A stretch of 64,000 nucleotides of DNA, taken from NCBI RefSeq assembly GCF_047600445.1, contig NZ_JASGKT010000002.1, positions 1,922,001 to 1,986,000 of the forward strand, written 5' to 3'. Positions within the stretch are counted from its first letter, which is position 1; every line of letters begins with the position of its first letter. The notes under the pieces are model-generated. The model had not been told where the DNA came from. It saw only the letters and a program-made list of their open reading frames with translations, and did not search any database. This DNA is from Piscinibacter sp047600445 (GTDB taxonomy: Bacteria > Pseudomonadota > Gammaproteobacteria > Burkholderiales > Burkholderiaceae_C). Positions 25,236-33,659 of this stretch are shown here, piece after piece. A program made the translations under genes and the position numbers.

Positions 25236-25808
25236 TCAGCCCTTCAGGAAGTGCTCGCGGTAGTACGCCAGCTCGTCGATCGACTCCTGGATGTCCGCCA
25301 GCGCGGTGTGTGCCTGGGCCTTCTTGAAGCCGGCCATGATCTCCGGCCTCCAGCGCCGCGCCAGTTCCTTGAGCGTGCTGACGTCGAGGTTGCGGTAGTG
25401 GAAGAAGGCTTCCAGCTCGGGCATGTAGCGGGCGAGGAAGCGGCGGTCCTGGCAGATGCTGTTGCCGCACATAGGCGACTTGCCCGCCGGCACGTAGCGT
25501 TCCAGGAAGCCGATCACCTGCGCGGTGGCGGCGGCTTCGTCGACGGTCGAGGCCCGGACGCGGTCGATCAGGCCGCTGCGGCCGTGCGTGCCCTTGTTCC
25601 AGGCGTCCATCGCGTCGAGCGTGGCGTCGCTCTGGTGGATCGCCAGCACCGGGCCTTCGGTGCGCCGGCCGAGCTGGGCGTCGGTGACGATCACCGCGAT
25701 CTCGATGATGCGGTCGCGCTCGGGCGACAGGCCGGTCATCTCCAGGTCGATCCAGACCAGGTTCTGGTCGCTCGGGCTCAGCGCTTCGGTGCGGGTGTCG
25801 TCGCTCAT
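25236..25808 (-). CDS. orn: Oligoribonuclease
   Basis: DEDDh 3'-5' exonuclease of 190 residues that degrades two- to five-base RNAs, including pGpG from c-di-GMP turnover. Visible motifs: LVWIDLEMTGL (Asp, Glu), the AAVTAQ-MCGNS region with CGNSICQDRRFLARYMP (Asp), and HTALADIQESIDELAYYREHF (catalytic His and final Asp). Length and motif order are typical. It is divergent from the M48 protease gene, 74 bases apart. Confidence 0.97.
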   Translation of the reverse strand: MSDDTRTEALSPSDQNLVWIDLEMTGLSPERDRIIEIAVIVTDAQLGRRTEGPVLAIHQSDATLDAMDAWNKGTHGRSGLIDRVRASTVDEAAATAQVIGFLERYVPAGKSPMCGNSICQDRRFLARYMPELEAFFHYRNLDVSTLKELARRWRPEIMAGFKKAQAHTALADIQESIDELAYYREHFLKG

Positions 25809-25869
25809 GAAAATCCGGAAATGTGGGCCGCGCCGCCATGCCGACGACAGGCGCGCATTCTCGCAGTTC

Positions 25870-25875
25870 TACACT
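25870..25875 (+). promoter_or_regulatory. -10-like hexamer of a possibly leaderless protease mRNA
   Basis: TACACT is followed by 7 bases (TGCGGCC) and then the ATG at 25883. No Shine-Dalgarno sequence is present. The arrangement matches that upstream of map. Confidence 0.45.
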
Positions 25876-25882
25876 TGCGGCC

Positions 25883-27163
25883 ATGCAAGCGATGCTTCTC
25901 ACCTCGTGCTTCGCCGCCGCGCTGCTGGCCTCGCTGGCGCTCAAGTACTGGCTGGCGACACGCCAGATGCGCCACGTGGCGGCGCACCGCGGCGCGGTGC
26001 CGGCGGCCTTCGCGGCCACCATCGCGCTGGCCGCGCACCAGAAGGCCGCCGACTACACGCTCGCCAAGGGCCGCTTCGGGCTGTGGTCCACCGCCTTCGG
26101 CGCCGCCGTGCTGCTGGGCTGGACCCTGCTCGGCGGGCTAGACGCGCTGAACGCCACGCTGCGCGACACGCTGTTCGATCGCTTCGGCGGCATGGCCTAC
26201 CAGCTCGCGCTGCTGGCCGCCTTCGCGCTGGTCGGCGGCCTGCTCGACGCGCCCTTCGAGGCCTGGAGCACCTTCCGCATCGAGCAGCGCTTCGGCTTCA
26301 ACCGCGTGACCTGGAAGCTCTACCTCGCCGACGCGCTCAAGGGCGTCGCGGTCGGCGCGCTGATCGGGCTGCCGATCGCCGCGCTGATCCTGTGGATCAT
26401 GGGCGCGGCAGGCGCGTTGTGGTGGCTGTGGGCCTGGGCCGCGTGGATGGGCTTCAACCTGCTGATCCTGGTGCTGTACCCGACCGTGATCGCGCCGCTG
26501 TTCAACAAGTTCGAGCCGCTCGCCGACGAGTCGATGAAGGCGCGCGTGCAGGCGCTGATGGCGCGCTGCGGCTTCACCGCCAAGGGCTTGTTCGTGATGG
26601 ACGGCAGCCGCCGCTCGGCGCACGCCAACGCCTATTTCACCGGCTTCGGCGCGGCCAAGCGCGTGGTCTTCTTCGACACGCTGCTGGCCAAGCTCTCGGC
26701 CGCCGAGGTGGAAGCGGTGCTGGCGCACGAGCTCGGCCACTTCAAGCACAAGCACGTGCTCAAGCGCATGGCGGCGATGTTCGCGCTCAGCCTGGCGGGT
26801 TTCGCGCTGCTGGGCTGGCTGTCGGGCCAGGGCTGGTTCTACCGCGGCCTGGGCGTCGAGCCGAACGTGGCCGCGCCGAACGACGCGCTGGCGCTGCTGC
26901 TGTTCCTGCTCGCGGCGCCGGTGTTCGGCTACTTCGTCTCGCCGCTGCTGGCCAACCTGTCGCGCCGCCACGAGTTCCAGGCCGACGCCTACGCCTGCGC
27001 GCAGGCCAGCGGCGCCGACCTCGCCGCCGCGCTGCTCAAGCTGCACGAGGACAACGCCGCCACGCTGACGCCCGACCCGGTGTTCGTGAAGTTCTACTAC
27101 TCGCACCCGCCGGCCTCGGAGCGGCTCGCCGCGATGCAGCAGCTCGGCGCGGGCCTGGCTTGA
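25883..27163 (+). CDS. M48-family CAAX-protease-like metallopeptidase
   Basis: A 426-residue integral membrane zinc protease of the Ste24 type. It has about seven hydrophobic segments, the zinc motif HELGH (His282-Glu283...His286) in VLAHELGHFKHKH, and the third ligand region FQADAYACA further on. FEAWSTFRIEQRFGFN and NAYFTGFGAAKRVVFFDTLL are also typical. In bacteria these are thought to clear damaged membrane proteins or peptides. It overlaps the next gene, rsgA, by 4 bases. The ATG at 25883 gives the family N-terminus, and the upstream open stretch is not typical coding sequence. Confidence 0.93.
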   Translation: MQAMLLTSCFAAALLASLALKYWLATRQMRHVAAHRGAVPAAFAATIALAAHQKAADYTLAKGRFGLWSTAFGAAVLLGWTLLGGLDALNATLRDTLFDRFGGMAYQLALLAAFALVGGLLDAPFEAWSTFRIEQRFGFNRVTWKLYLADALKGVAVGALIGLPIAALILWIMGAAGALWWLWAWAAWMGFNLLILVLYPTVIAPLFNKFEPLADESMKARVQALMARCGFTAKGLFVMDGSRRSAHANAYFTGFGAAKRVVFFDTLLAKLSAAEVEAVLAHELGHFKHKHVLKRMAAMFALSLAGFALLGWLSGQGWFYRGLGVEPNVAAPNDALALLLFLLAAPVFGYFVSPLLANLSRRHEFQADAYACAQASGADLAAALLKLHEDNAATLTPDPVFVKFYYSHPPASERLAAMQQLGAGLA

Positions 27164-28068
27164 GCCGCGGCGCCGAACTCGACCTCGGGCTGGTGGTCAC
27201 CGGCCACGGCCGGCACTACACCGTCGAGACGCCCGAAGGCACGCGGCTGCACTGCACGCCGCGCGGCAAGAAGAGCGACTGCGTGGTCGGCGACCGCGTG
27301 CGCTGGATGCCCACCTCGGCGGGCGAAGGCGTGATCGAGGCGGTGGAGCCGCGCCGCAACCTGCTGCACCGGCAGGACGACTGGAAGACCAAGTCCTTCG
27401 CCGCCAACCTCGACCAGTTGCTGGTGCTGGTGGCCGCCGAGCCGGTGTTCAGCGAATCGCAGCTCGCACGCGCGCTGATCGCCGCCGAAGCCGCCGGCAT
27501 CCCGGCGGCCATCGTGCTGAACAAGGCCGACCTGCCGGCCATCGCCGCGGCGCGCGAGCGCCTCGCGCCCTACGCGGCGATGGGCATCGCGGTGCACGAA
27601 GTGGCGCTGAAGGCTCGCCGGGAGGAAAGCCGCGCCGCGCTGGCGCCGCTGCTCGCCGGCAAGGCCACGCTGGTGCTGGGCCCCAGCGGCACGGGAAAAA
27701 GCACGCTGATCAACCTGCTGGTGCCCGACGCGGGCGCGCAGGTCGGCGAAGTCTCGCGCGCGCTCAATTCGGGCCGCCACACGACGACGACGACGCAGTG
27801 GTACTGGCTCGATGCGCAGCGCAGCGCCGCGCTGATCGACTCGCCCGGCTTCCAGGAATTCGGCTTGCGCCAGGTCGACGCCGCCGAGCTGCCGCGCCTG
27901 ATGCCCGACTTCCGCGAGCCCTCGACGCAGTGCCGCTTCTACAACTGCACGCATGTGCAGGAACCGGGCTGCGGCGTGCTGGCGGCGCTGGAGCGCGGTG
28001 GGATCACGCTCTCGCGCCACCGCATCTACTGCGAGATCCGCGACGAGTTGACCCGAACCCGCTACTGA
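27160..28068 (+). CDS. rsgA: Ribosome small-subunit GTPase RsgA
   Basis: Circularly permuted GTPase that assists late 30S maturation. The 302-residue protein has an N-terminal OB fold (GLVVTGHGRHYTVET, CVVGDRVRW), then the permuted G domain with NKADLP (G4) before GPSGTGKSTLIN (G1) and DSPGFQEFGL (G3), and a C-terminal zinc knuckle with Cys/His in CRFYNCTHVQEPGC. The only start giving a full N-terminus is TTG at 27160, overlapping the protease stop as TTGA, so translation is coupled. It is convergent with the CobD-like gene, with a strong dyad between them. Confidence 0.95.
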   Translation: MSRGAELDLGLVVTGHGRHYTVETPEGTRLHCTPRGKKSDCVVGDRVRWMPTSAGEGVIEAVEPRRNLLHRQDDWKTKSFAANLDQLLVLVAAEPVFSESQLARALIAAEAAGIPAAIVLNKADLPAIAAARERLAPYAAMGIAVHEVALKARREESRAALAPLLAGKATLVLGPSGTGKSTLINLLVPDAGAQVGEVSRALNSGRHTTTTTQWYWLDAQRSAALIDSPGFQEFGLRQVDAAELPRLMPDFREPSTQCRFYNCTHVQEPGCGVLAALERGGITLSRHRIYCEIRDELTRTRY

Positions 28069-28077
28069 CTCCATCCG

Positions 28078-28103
28078 GCCGATCGGCTTGCAGGCCGATC
28101 GGC
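28078..28103. terminator. Double palindrome between convergent rsgA and the CobD-like gene
   Basis: The palindromic decamer GCCGATCGGC occurs twice (28078-28087 and 28094-28103) around TTGCAG, allowing a 10-bp stem. It lies 10 bases after the rsgA stop. Neither strand has a T-run, so termination strength is uncertain. Confidence 0.45.
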
Positions 28104-28148
28104 GCTCGGGCGGGCGAACCGTCCTCAGGACGCTCCGCTCCTCCGCCC

Positions 28149-29138
28149 TCACCCAATCAGGTTGGCCAAGGTCAGCAAGGCCAGCAGCAGCATCCACAGC
28201 ACCACCGAGCGCCACACCAGCCCGACGATGCTGCGCAGGTGCCCGGGCAGCGGCGGCAGCCCGGGCGTCGAGCCTTCGGCGCCGGCGGCCTCGGGCAGCA
28301 CGCCGGCCTCGAAGGTCTTGGAGCGGTCCGGCGTGACGCCGGGCGCCGCGCTGCCGCCGAGCTGCACGCCGACCGCGCCGGCGGCGGCGGCGAGGATGAT
28401 GCCCTCGTTCTCGTGCTTCCACAGCCCGGCGTCGCGGCGCCAGCAGGTGATCGCTTCCTCGAAGTTGCCGACCACCGCGAAGCCGAAGGCGGTCAGGCGC
28501 GCCGGCACGCGGTCGATCAGGCCGAACAGCCATTGCGAGCGCCGCATCAGCCGCTCGTTGACCGGCGCGCCGACGGTGCGGCTCTTGAAGGCCCAGTAGC
28601 GGCTCGCCAGCTCGGCCATGCGGTACAGCACCGCGCCGGCCGGCCCGAGGCCGAAGGCCGAACCGAGCACGAACCAGAAGAACACGCCGAACACGTGGCG
28701 GTGCGCGGCCAGCAGCGAATGCTCGATCACATGACGCAGCAGCTCGGTGCGCGGCAGCTCGCTGGCGTCGAGGTGGCGCCACTGCGCGAGCAGGCGGCGC
28801 GCCTCGTCCTCGTCGCCGCGTTCGAGCGCGTCGCGGATGTCGGTGAAATAGTGGCTGAACTGGCGGAAGCCCAGCGTCAGGTAGAGCACCGCGACGTCGA
28901 AGCCGAGCGCCAGCAGCATGCCGAAGTGGGCGAGCGCGTGGTACGCGACGGCCACCAGCAGCGCCGGCACCAGCACCGTGATGCACCAGACCACCCAGGC
29001 GTGGTGGTCGCGCCCGGCGTCGAAGTTGCGGCCCGCCCAGCGCATCCAGCCGGTCAGCGCGTCGTGCACCACGTTGTCGCGCGGCAGCGGCTTGAGCTGT
29101 TCGATCAACAGCGCGAACAGGACGGCGAAGAAACTCAT
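28149..29138 (-). CDS. CobD/CbiB-family membrane protein
   Basis: A 329-residue inner-membrane protein related to CobD/CbiB (cobinamide synthesis) and AmpE. It starts MSFFAVLFALLIEQLKPL, has hydrophobic segments near 50-75 and 80-95, ESLLAAHRHVFGVFFWFVLG-like central motif, and a final membrane span LWMLLLALLTLANLIG. Single copies with this form occur near rplS in many Burkholderiales, where a link to cobalamin is not established; no cob genes are adjacent here. It lies 34 bases after the Nudix gene on the same strand. Confidence 0.8.
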   Translation of the reverse strand: MSFFAVLFALLIEQLKPLPRDNVVHDALTGWMRWAGRNFDAGRDHHAWVVWCITVLVPALLVAVAYHALAHFGMLLALGFDVAVLYLTLGFRQFSHYFTDIRDALERGDEDEARRLLAQWRHLDASELPRTELLRHVIEHSLLAAHRHVFGVFFWFVLGSAFGLGPAGAVLYRMAELASRYWAFKSRTVGAPVNERLMRRSQWLFGLIDRVPARLTAFGFAVVGNFEEAITCWRRDAGLWKHENEGIILAAAAGAVGVQLGGSAAPGVTPDRSKTFEAGVLPEAAGAEGSTPGLPPLPGHLRSIVGLVWRSVVLWMLLLALLTLANLIG

Positions 29139-29172
29139 GCCGTTCGATGATAACGGCCGCCCCGCGCCGCCC

Positions 29173-29874
29173 TCACCGGACCAGGAATGCGTACAGGTTG
29201 CGCAGCATCGCCGCGGTGGCGCCCCAGATGAAGTACTCGCGCGGCCGGCCCGCGGCGTCGAGCCCCTGCCACGGCATCGACAGGAAGCGGCGCCGCTCGC
29301 CGCCGAACTCGAACTCGTGGTGCCGGTGCCGCGCCGGATCCATCAGGAAGGCCAGCGGCACCTCGAAGGCCTCGGCCACCTCGAAGCTGTCGATCGCCAG
29401 CGTGAAGCCCGGCCGCACCAGCGCGACCACCGGCGTGACGTGAAAGCCGGTGACGGTGGTGTAGACGGGCAGCGCGCCGATCACGTCGACGAACTCGGGC
29501 GCGAGGCCGACCTCCTCCTGCGCCTCGCGCAGCGCGGTGTGCACCGCGTCGGCGTCGATCTCCTCGGCGCGGCCGCCGGGAAAGCTGATCTGGCCGGCGT
29601 GGTCGCGCAGGTGCTCGGTGCGGCGCGTCAGCAGCACGGTGACGCCCTGCGCATGCGCCACCAGCGGCACCAGCACCGAGGCGGCGGCGGGCTCGCGGCC
29701 GGCGAACAGGCCGCCGTCGCCGGCCAGCTCGGGCTGCCACTGCGCGGCGTGCGCTGCGAAGCGCTCGCGCAGCGCCGCGGCGGCCAGGCGCTCGGCGGGC
29801 ACGGCGGGAAGCCGCGTGTCGGTGGCGACCACCGGCGCGGCGTGCGGATCGACGATGGGAAGACGGCGGCTCAT
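29173..29874 (-). CDS. Nudix hydrolase, coenzyme A pyrophosphatase type
   Basis: A 233-residue Nudix protein of the NudL/CoAse group that hydrolyses CoA or acyl-CoA to phosphopantetheine and 3',5'-ADP. The UPF0035-like motif before the Nudix box is LLTRRTEHLRDHAGQISFPGG, and the Nudix box runs GGRAEEIDADAVHTALREAQEEVGL in the DNA frame with the metal-binding REAQEEVG. The length fits. It follows the rplS terminator by 20 bases, so it probably has its own promoter or relies on read-through. Confidence 0.88.
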   Translation of the reverse strand: MSRRLPIVDPHAAPVVATDTRLPAVPAERLAAAALRERFAAHAAQWQPELAGDGGLFAGREPAAASVLVPLVAHAQGVTVLLTRRTEHLRDHAGQISFPGGRAEEIDADAVHTALREAQEEVGLAPEFVDVIGALPVYTTVTGFHVTPVVALVRPGFTLAIDSFEVAEAFEVPLAFLMDPARHRHHEFEFGGERRRFLSMPWQGLDAAGRPREYFIWGATAAMLRNLYAFLVR

Positions 29875-29893
29875 CGGCAGGCGTTCAATGACA

Positions 29894-29915
29894 AAGCCGC
29901 CCCTCGGGGCGGCTT
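29894..29915 (-). terminator. Intrinsic terminator of the rpsP-rimM-trmD-rplS operon
   Basis: On the minus strand AAGCCGCCCC and GGGGCGGCTT form a 10-bp stem with a 2-base nominal loop (opening to about 4), followed by TTGTCATT. It lies 27 bases after the rplS stop. The stem is very stable and the T-rich tail short, as usual in GC-rich genomes. Confidence 0.75.
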
Positions 29916-29941
29916 CGTGCGCGGGCTCGTCCGGCCCGGGT

Positions 29942-30295
29942 TCAGGCCAGCTTCTCCTTGATGCGCGCCGACTTGCCCGAGCGCTGGCGCAGGTAGTACA
30001 GCTTGGCGCGGCGCACGTCGCCGCGGCGCTTCACTTCGATCGAGGCGATCAGCGGGCTGTAGAGCTGGAAGGTGCGCTCCACGCCTTCGCCGCTGGAGAT
30101 CTTGCGCACGATGAAGCTGCTGTTCAGGCCGCGGTTGCGCTTGGCGATCACGACGCCTTCGTAGGCCTGCACGCGCTTGCGCGTGCCTTCGACGACGTTC
30201 ACGCTGACGATCACGGTGTCGCCGGGGGCGAACTCGGGAATGGTCTTGTTGAGACGGGCGATTTCTTCCCGCTCGAGGGTCTGGATCAGGTCCAC
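29942..30295 (-). CDS. rplS: 50S ribosomal protein L19
   Basis: Ribosomal protein at the 30S/50S interface. The product, 117 residues, begins MDLIQTLEREEIARLNKTIPEF after a GTG start at 30295 that has GGAG 6 bases upstream; a longer reading from a TTG at 30307 would start inside that ribosome site and is rejected. Typical features are PGDTVIVSVNVVEGTRKRVQ, AYEGVVIAKRNRGLNSSF and the basic end RSGKSARIKEKLA. It is the last gene of the conserved rpsP-rimM-trmD-rplS operon and is followed by an intrinsic terminator. Confidence 0.96.
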   Translation of the reverse strand: MDLIQTLEREEIARLNKTIPEFAPGDTVIVSVNVVEGTRKRVQAYEGVVIAKRNRGLNSSFIVRKISSGEGVERTFQLYSPLIASIEVKRRGDVRRAKLYYLRQRSGKSARIKEKLA

Positions 30296-30385
30296 GGGGT
30301 TCTCCAAGGATCTTGCGCGGGGGTGTTGTAGGAAGTGTGCGGCAGCTAGGGCCGCTCGCCCGGCAGAGGATCGAAAAGCCGCAGA

Positions 30386-31138
30386 TTATAGCCCGAGCGA
30401 GGCGAGGTACTTCTCGTCGGCCGGCGTGAGCTTTCCGGCGGCGCGCGCCGCGGCGACCAGCTCGGGGCGGCGCCGCGCGGTCAGTTCGAGCGAGCGCTCG
30501 CGGCGCCAGCGCGCGATGTCGGCGTGGTGGCCCGACAGCAGCACCGCCGGCACCGGCCGCACCGCGTCGCCCTCGTCCAGCACCTCGGGGCGGCTGTAGT
30601 GCGGGCAGTCGAGCAGACCATCGGAAAAGCTGTCCTGCTCGTGCGAGCGCGCGTCGCCGAGCACGCCGTCCTGCAGTCGCGCCACCGCGTCGAGCAGCGC
30701 CAGCGCCGGCAGTTCGCCGCCGGACAGCACGAAGTCGCCCAGGCTCAGCTCGACGTCGACGTGCGCGTCGAGCACACGCTGGTCGATGCCCTCGTAGCGG
30801 CCGCACAGCAGCACGGCGCCCGGCCCGGCGGCGAACTCGCGCACCACGGCCTGGTCGATGCGCCGGCCGGTGGGCGTGAAGTGCAGCACCGGCGCGGCCG
30901 CACCGCGATCGGCCTTCACGGCGGCCAGCGCGCGTTCCAGCGGCTCGGCCAGCATCACCATGCCGGGGCCGCCGCCGTAGGGGCGGTCGTCGACGCGGCG
31001 GTAGTTGTCCTCGGCGAAGTCGCGCAGCGGCCAGAGCTTCACCCCCACCTGGCCGGACTCGAAGGCGCGCCGCGTCACGCCCACTTCGAGCGGCGCGCCG
31101 AACAGCTCGGGGAACAGCGTGACGACGTCGAAGCGCAT
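30386..31138 (-). CDS. trmD: tRNA (guanine-37-N1)-methyltransferase
   Basis: SPOUT-class enzyme that makes m1G37 to prevent frameshifting. The 250-residue protein starts MRFDVVTLFPELFGAPLEVG and shows YGGGPGMVML, LCGRYEGIDQRV and SLGDFVLSGGELPAL, the trefoil knot SAM site. It lies 10 bases after rimM and 90 bases before rplS on the same strand; that gap contains only a possible small hairpin. Length and motifs are standard. Confidence 0.97.
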   Translation of the reverse strand: MRFDVVTLFPELFGAPLEVGVTRRAFESGQVGVKLWPLRDFAEDNYRRVDDRPYGGGPGMVMLAEPLERALAAVKADRGAAAPVLHFTPTGRRIDQAVVREFAAGPGAVLLCGRYEGIDQRVLDAHVDVELSLGDFVLSGGELPALALLDAVARLQDGVLGDARSHEQDSFSDGLLDCPHYSRPEVLDEGDAVRPVPAVLLSGHHADIARWRRERSLELTARRRPELVAAARAAGKLTPADEKYLASLGL

Positions 31139-31148
31139 GGCCCCGGGC

Positions 31149-31724
31149 TCAGTAGTCCAGGCCCCAGTCGACGCGGATGCGGCGCGCCGGCAGGTCGACC
31201 TCGTCGACGTACTGCGCGACGAAGGGGATCAGGCGCTCGTCGCGCTCGGCCTGCCCGCCTTCGGGCAGCACGCGCAGCACGCTGTGCGCGCCGGTGTCGA
31301 GCAGGCCGACGACCGTGCCGAGCGGCTGCTCTTCGCGGTTGCGCACCGCCAGCCCGATCAGGTCGACCCAGTAGTACTCGCCGTCGCCGGCGCTGGGAAA
31401 GCTCGCGCGGCCGACGAAGACACGCGCGCCGCGCAGCGCCTCGGCGGCATCGCGGTCGGCGATGTCGGGCGAACGCGCGACCACGGCATCGCCGTGTTCC
31501 TTCGCCTCGGCGATCTTCAGCAGCGTGGGCAGGGCCGGTGCGCCGGGCCGCGGCGGCCGGGCATCGGCCGCGCCCTGGAGGAACCAGCGCTTCGAGGAGA
31601 ACAGCGCCTGCGGGTCGGCGGCGAAGGGCTGGACCTTGAACCAGCCCTTCACGCCCCAGGCGCCGGTGATGCGAGCGACCTCGACGGCATCGTCGGGCCA
31701 GGCCGGGTCGGCCGCGCTCGCCAT
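31149..31724 (-). CDS. rimM: Ribosome maturation factor RimM
   Basis: Assembly factor of the 30S head that binds S19. The 191-residue protein has the N-terminal RimM domain (VEVARITGAWGVKGWFKVQPF) and a C-terminal PRC-barrel (DGEYYWVDLIGLAVRN, LGTVVGLLDTGAHSVLRV, IPFVAQYVDEVDLPARRIRVDW). An insertion of about 15 residues rich in Pro and Ala (GAADARPPRPGAPALP) in the N-terminal domain is common in Burkholderiales. It lies between rpsP (11 bases upstream) and trmD. Confidence 0.95.
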   Translation of the reverse strand: MASAADPAWPDDAVEVARITGAWGVKGWFKVQPFAADPQALFSSKRWFLQGAADARPPRPGAPALPTLLKIAEAKEHGDAVVARSPDIADRDAAEALRGARVFVGRASFPSAGDGEYYWVDLIGLAVRNREEQPLGTVVGLLDTGAHSVLRVLPEGGQAERDERLIPFVAQYVDEVDLPARRIRVDWGLDY

Positions 31725-31735
31725 CGCGCGCCCGC

Positions 31736-31993
31736 TCAGGCGGCGGCGGTCTTCGCCTTGGCCTCGCCGACCAGGCGGGCGACGGTGGGCGACAGTTGCG
31801 CGCCGTTCTTGGCCCAGTGCTCGACGCGGTCGAAGGCCACGCGCAGCGGCTGCTCGGCGCCCGAGGCCACCGGGTTGTAGAAGCCCACGCGCTCGATGAA
31901 GCGGCCGTCGCGGCGATTGCGCGAGTCGGCGACGACGATGTTGTAGAACGGGCGCTTCTTGGCGCCGCCACGTGCGAGTCGGATCACGACCAT
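31736..31993 (-). CDS. rpsP: 30S ribosomal protein S16
   Basis: Eighty-five-residue ribosomal protein starting MVVIRLARGGAKKRPFYNIVVADSR in outline, with DGRFIERVGFYNPVA, the family core. The ATG at 31993 has GAGGAAAC upstream. It heads the rpsP-rimM-trmD-rplS operon. The 167 bases up to the divergent TM2-like gene must hold its promoter; a tATAGT-like AT-rich patch near 32124-32129 faces the other gene and no strong pair was found for rpsP. Confidence 0.97.
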   Translation of the reverse strand: MVVIRLARGGAKKRPFYNIVVADSRNRRDGRFIERVGFYNPVASGAEQPLRVAFDRVEHWAKNGAQLSPTVARLVGEAKAKTAAA

Positions 31994-32160
31994 GACTGTT
32001 TCCTCGAATCTGGGGTGACCGGCGACGCCAGGGACACGGCTGGAGCCAACGGATCGGGTTCTCTTGCTTTCGCCGCCGTAGATACGCCGGTCACCCGACC
32101 AGCCGGCAGCGAAACTCCGCATTATAGTCGGCCGCGCCCTTGCTTTCGCATTCCACCGCC

Positions 32161-32604
32161 ATGCCGGTCTACAAATCCAAGACGCTCGCCACCTGGATCG
32201 CGGTGCTCGGCGGCACCTTCGGCCTGCACCGCTTCTACCTGCGCGGCCTGCGCGACCCCTGGGGCTGGCTGCACCTGCCGCCCGCGCTGCTCGGGCTGTA
32301 CGGCGTGCAGCGCATGAACGAGCTGGGCCAGGACGACAAGCTCGCCTGGGCGCTGATCCCGCTGCTCGGCTTCACGATCGCCGCCGGCATGCTCGCCGCG
32401 ATCGCGACCGGCCTGACGCCCGACGAGAAGTGGGACGCGCGCCACAACCCCGGCGCGCCGGCGCGGGCCACGCGCTGGGGCCCGGTGCTCGGCGTGATCG
32501 CCGCGCTGATGCTCGGCGCGGCGGCGCTGATGGCGACGGTGGCCTTCAGCGGGCAGCGCTACTTCGAATGGCAGGTGGAAGAAGGCCGCAAGATCAGCCA
32601 ATGA
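32161..32604 (+). CDS. TM2-like small membrane protein
   Basis: A 147-residue protein beginning MPVYKSKTLATWIAVLGGTFGLHRFYLRG, the TM2 pattern (hydrophobic span, G..G.HRFY.G). Further hydrophobic segments are about 30-48, 62-82 and 108-128. The charged turn GLTPDEKWDARHNPG is between the last two. Function unknown; such proteins are often stand-alone. It is convergent with the phosphate transporter gene, 16 bases apart. Confidence 0.75.
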   Translation: MPVYKSKTLATWIAVLGGTFGLHRFYLRGLRDPWGWLHLPPALLGLYGVQRMNELGQDDKLAWALIPLLGFTIAAGMLAAIATGLTPDEKWDARHNPGAPARATRWGPVLGVIAALMLGAAALMATVAFSGQRYFEWQVEEGRKISQ

Positions 32605-32620
32605 GCAGGCCCCGCCCGCT

Positions 32621-33634
32621 TCACGCGAACAGCGCCAGGCTGACCCAGTAGAAGACGCCCGCGACGAAGGCCGAAGCCGGGATCGTGAAGATCCAGGCCC
32701 ACACGATGTTGCCGGCGATGCCCCAGCGCACCGAGGAGGCGCGCCGCACCGAGCCGACGCCGACGATCGCGCCGGTGATGGTGTGCGTGGTCGACACCGG
32801 GATGCCCAGGCTGGTGGCGATGAACAGCGTCAGCGCCCCGCCGGTCTCGGCGCAGAAGCCGCCCACCGGCTTGAGCTTGGTGATCTTCTGGCCCATCGTC
32901 TTGACGATGCGCCAGCCGCCGAACATCGTGCCCATGCCGATGGCGAGGTAACAGACCCAGATCGTCCAGGCCGGCGGCAGCGTGTCGCCGGCCGACGAGT
33001 AGCCGGCGGCGATCAGCAGCATCCAGATGATGCCGATGGTCTTCTGCGCGTCGTTGCCGCCGTGGCCCAGGCTGTACAGGCCGGCCGAGGCGAGCTGCAG
33101 GCGGCGGAACCAGTTGTCCACGCGCAGCGGCGGCACGCGCCGGAACAGGTGCGCCACCAGCACCATCAGCAGCGAGCCGAACACGAAGCCGAGCAGCGGC
33201 GAGACGAAGATGAAGGCCACCGTCTTGAACACGCCGCCGGCCACCAGCGAGCCGGCGCCCGACTTGGCGATCACCGCGCCGACGATGCCGCCGATCAGCG
33301 CGTGCGACGAGCTCGACGGAATGCCGTACCACCAGGTGACCACGTTCCAGGCGATCGCGCCGACCAGCGCGCCGAACACCACGTGGTGGTCGACCACGCC
33401 GGGCACGACGATGCCCTTGCCGATGGTCGCCGCGACCTTGAGCTGGAAGATGAAGATCGCCACCACGTTGAAGAAGGCCGCGAACAGCACCGCCTGCTGC
33501 GGCTTGAGCACGCCGGTGGAGACCACGGTGGCGATAGAGTTGGCGGCGTCGTGGAAGCCGTTCATGAAGTCGAACGTCACCGCCAGCACGACCAGCAGCG
33601 CGACGACCCAGAAGGCGACCTGGATGTGATCCAT
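32621..33634 (-). CDS. pit: Pit-family inorganic phosphate transporter
   Basis: Low-affinity phosphate/metal symporter of 337 residues with about ten membrane segments. The two PiT signature repeats are visible: TFDFMNGFHDAANSIATVVSTG near the N-terminus and QLASAGLYSLGHGGNDAQKTIGI in the middle, each with the conserved Asp/Asn, and GIPVSTTHTITGAIVGVG near the end. It follows a DUF47 gene by 25 bases, the common pairing. Phosphate regulation is suggested by the repeats at 34326-34354. Confidence 0.95.
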   Translation of the reverse strand: MDHIQVAFWVVALLVVLAVTFDFMNGFHDAANSIATVVSTGVLKPQQAVLFAAFFNVVAIFIFQLKVAATIGKGIVVPGVVDHHVVFGALVGAIAWNVVTWWYGIPSSSSHALIGGIVGAVIAKSGAGSLVAGGVFKTVAFIFVSPLLGFVFGSLLMVLVAHLFRRVPPLRVDNWFRRLQLASAGLYSLGHGGNDAQKTIGIIWMLLIAAGYSSAGDTLPPAWTIWVCYLAIGMGTMFGGWRIVKTMGQKITKLKPVGGFCAETGGALTLFIATSLGIPVSTTHTITGAIVGVGSVRRASSVRWGIAGNIVWAWIFTIPASAFVAGVFYWVSLALFA

Positions 33635-33659
33635 GGCGGCGCGGCGCGCGGGCGCCGGG

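Noticed and set aside
29894..29915. Hairpin before the Nudix gene considered as a riboswitch
   Set aside because: A single GC-rich stem with short T-tail just after rplS is explained by an intrinsic terminator.
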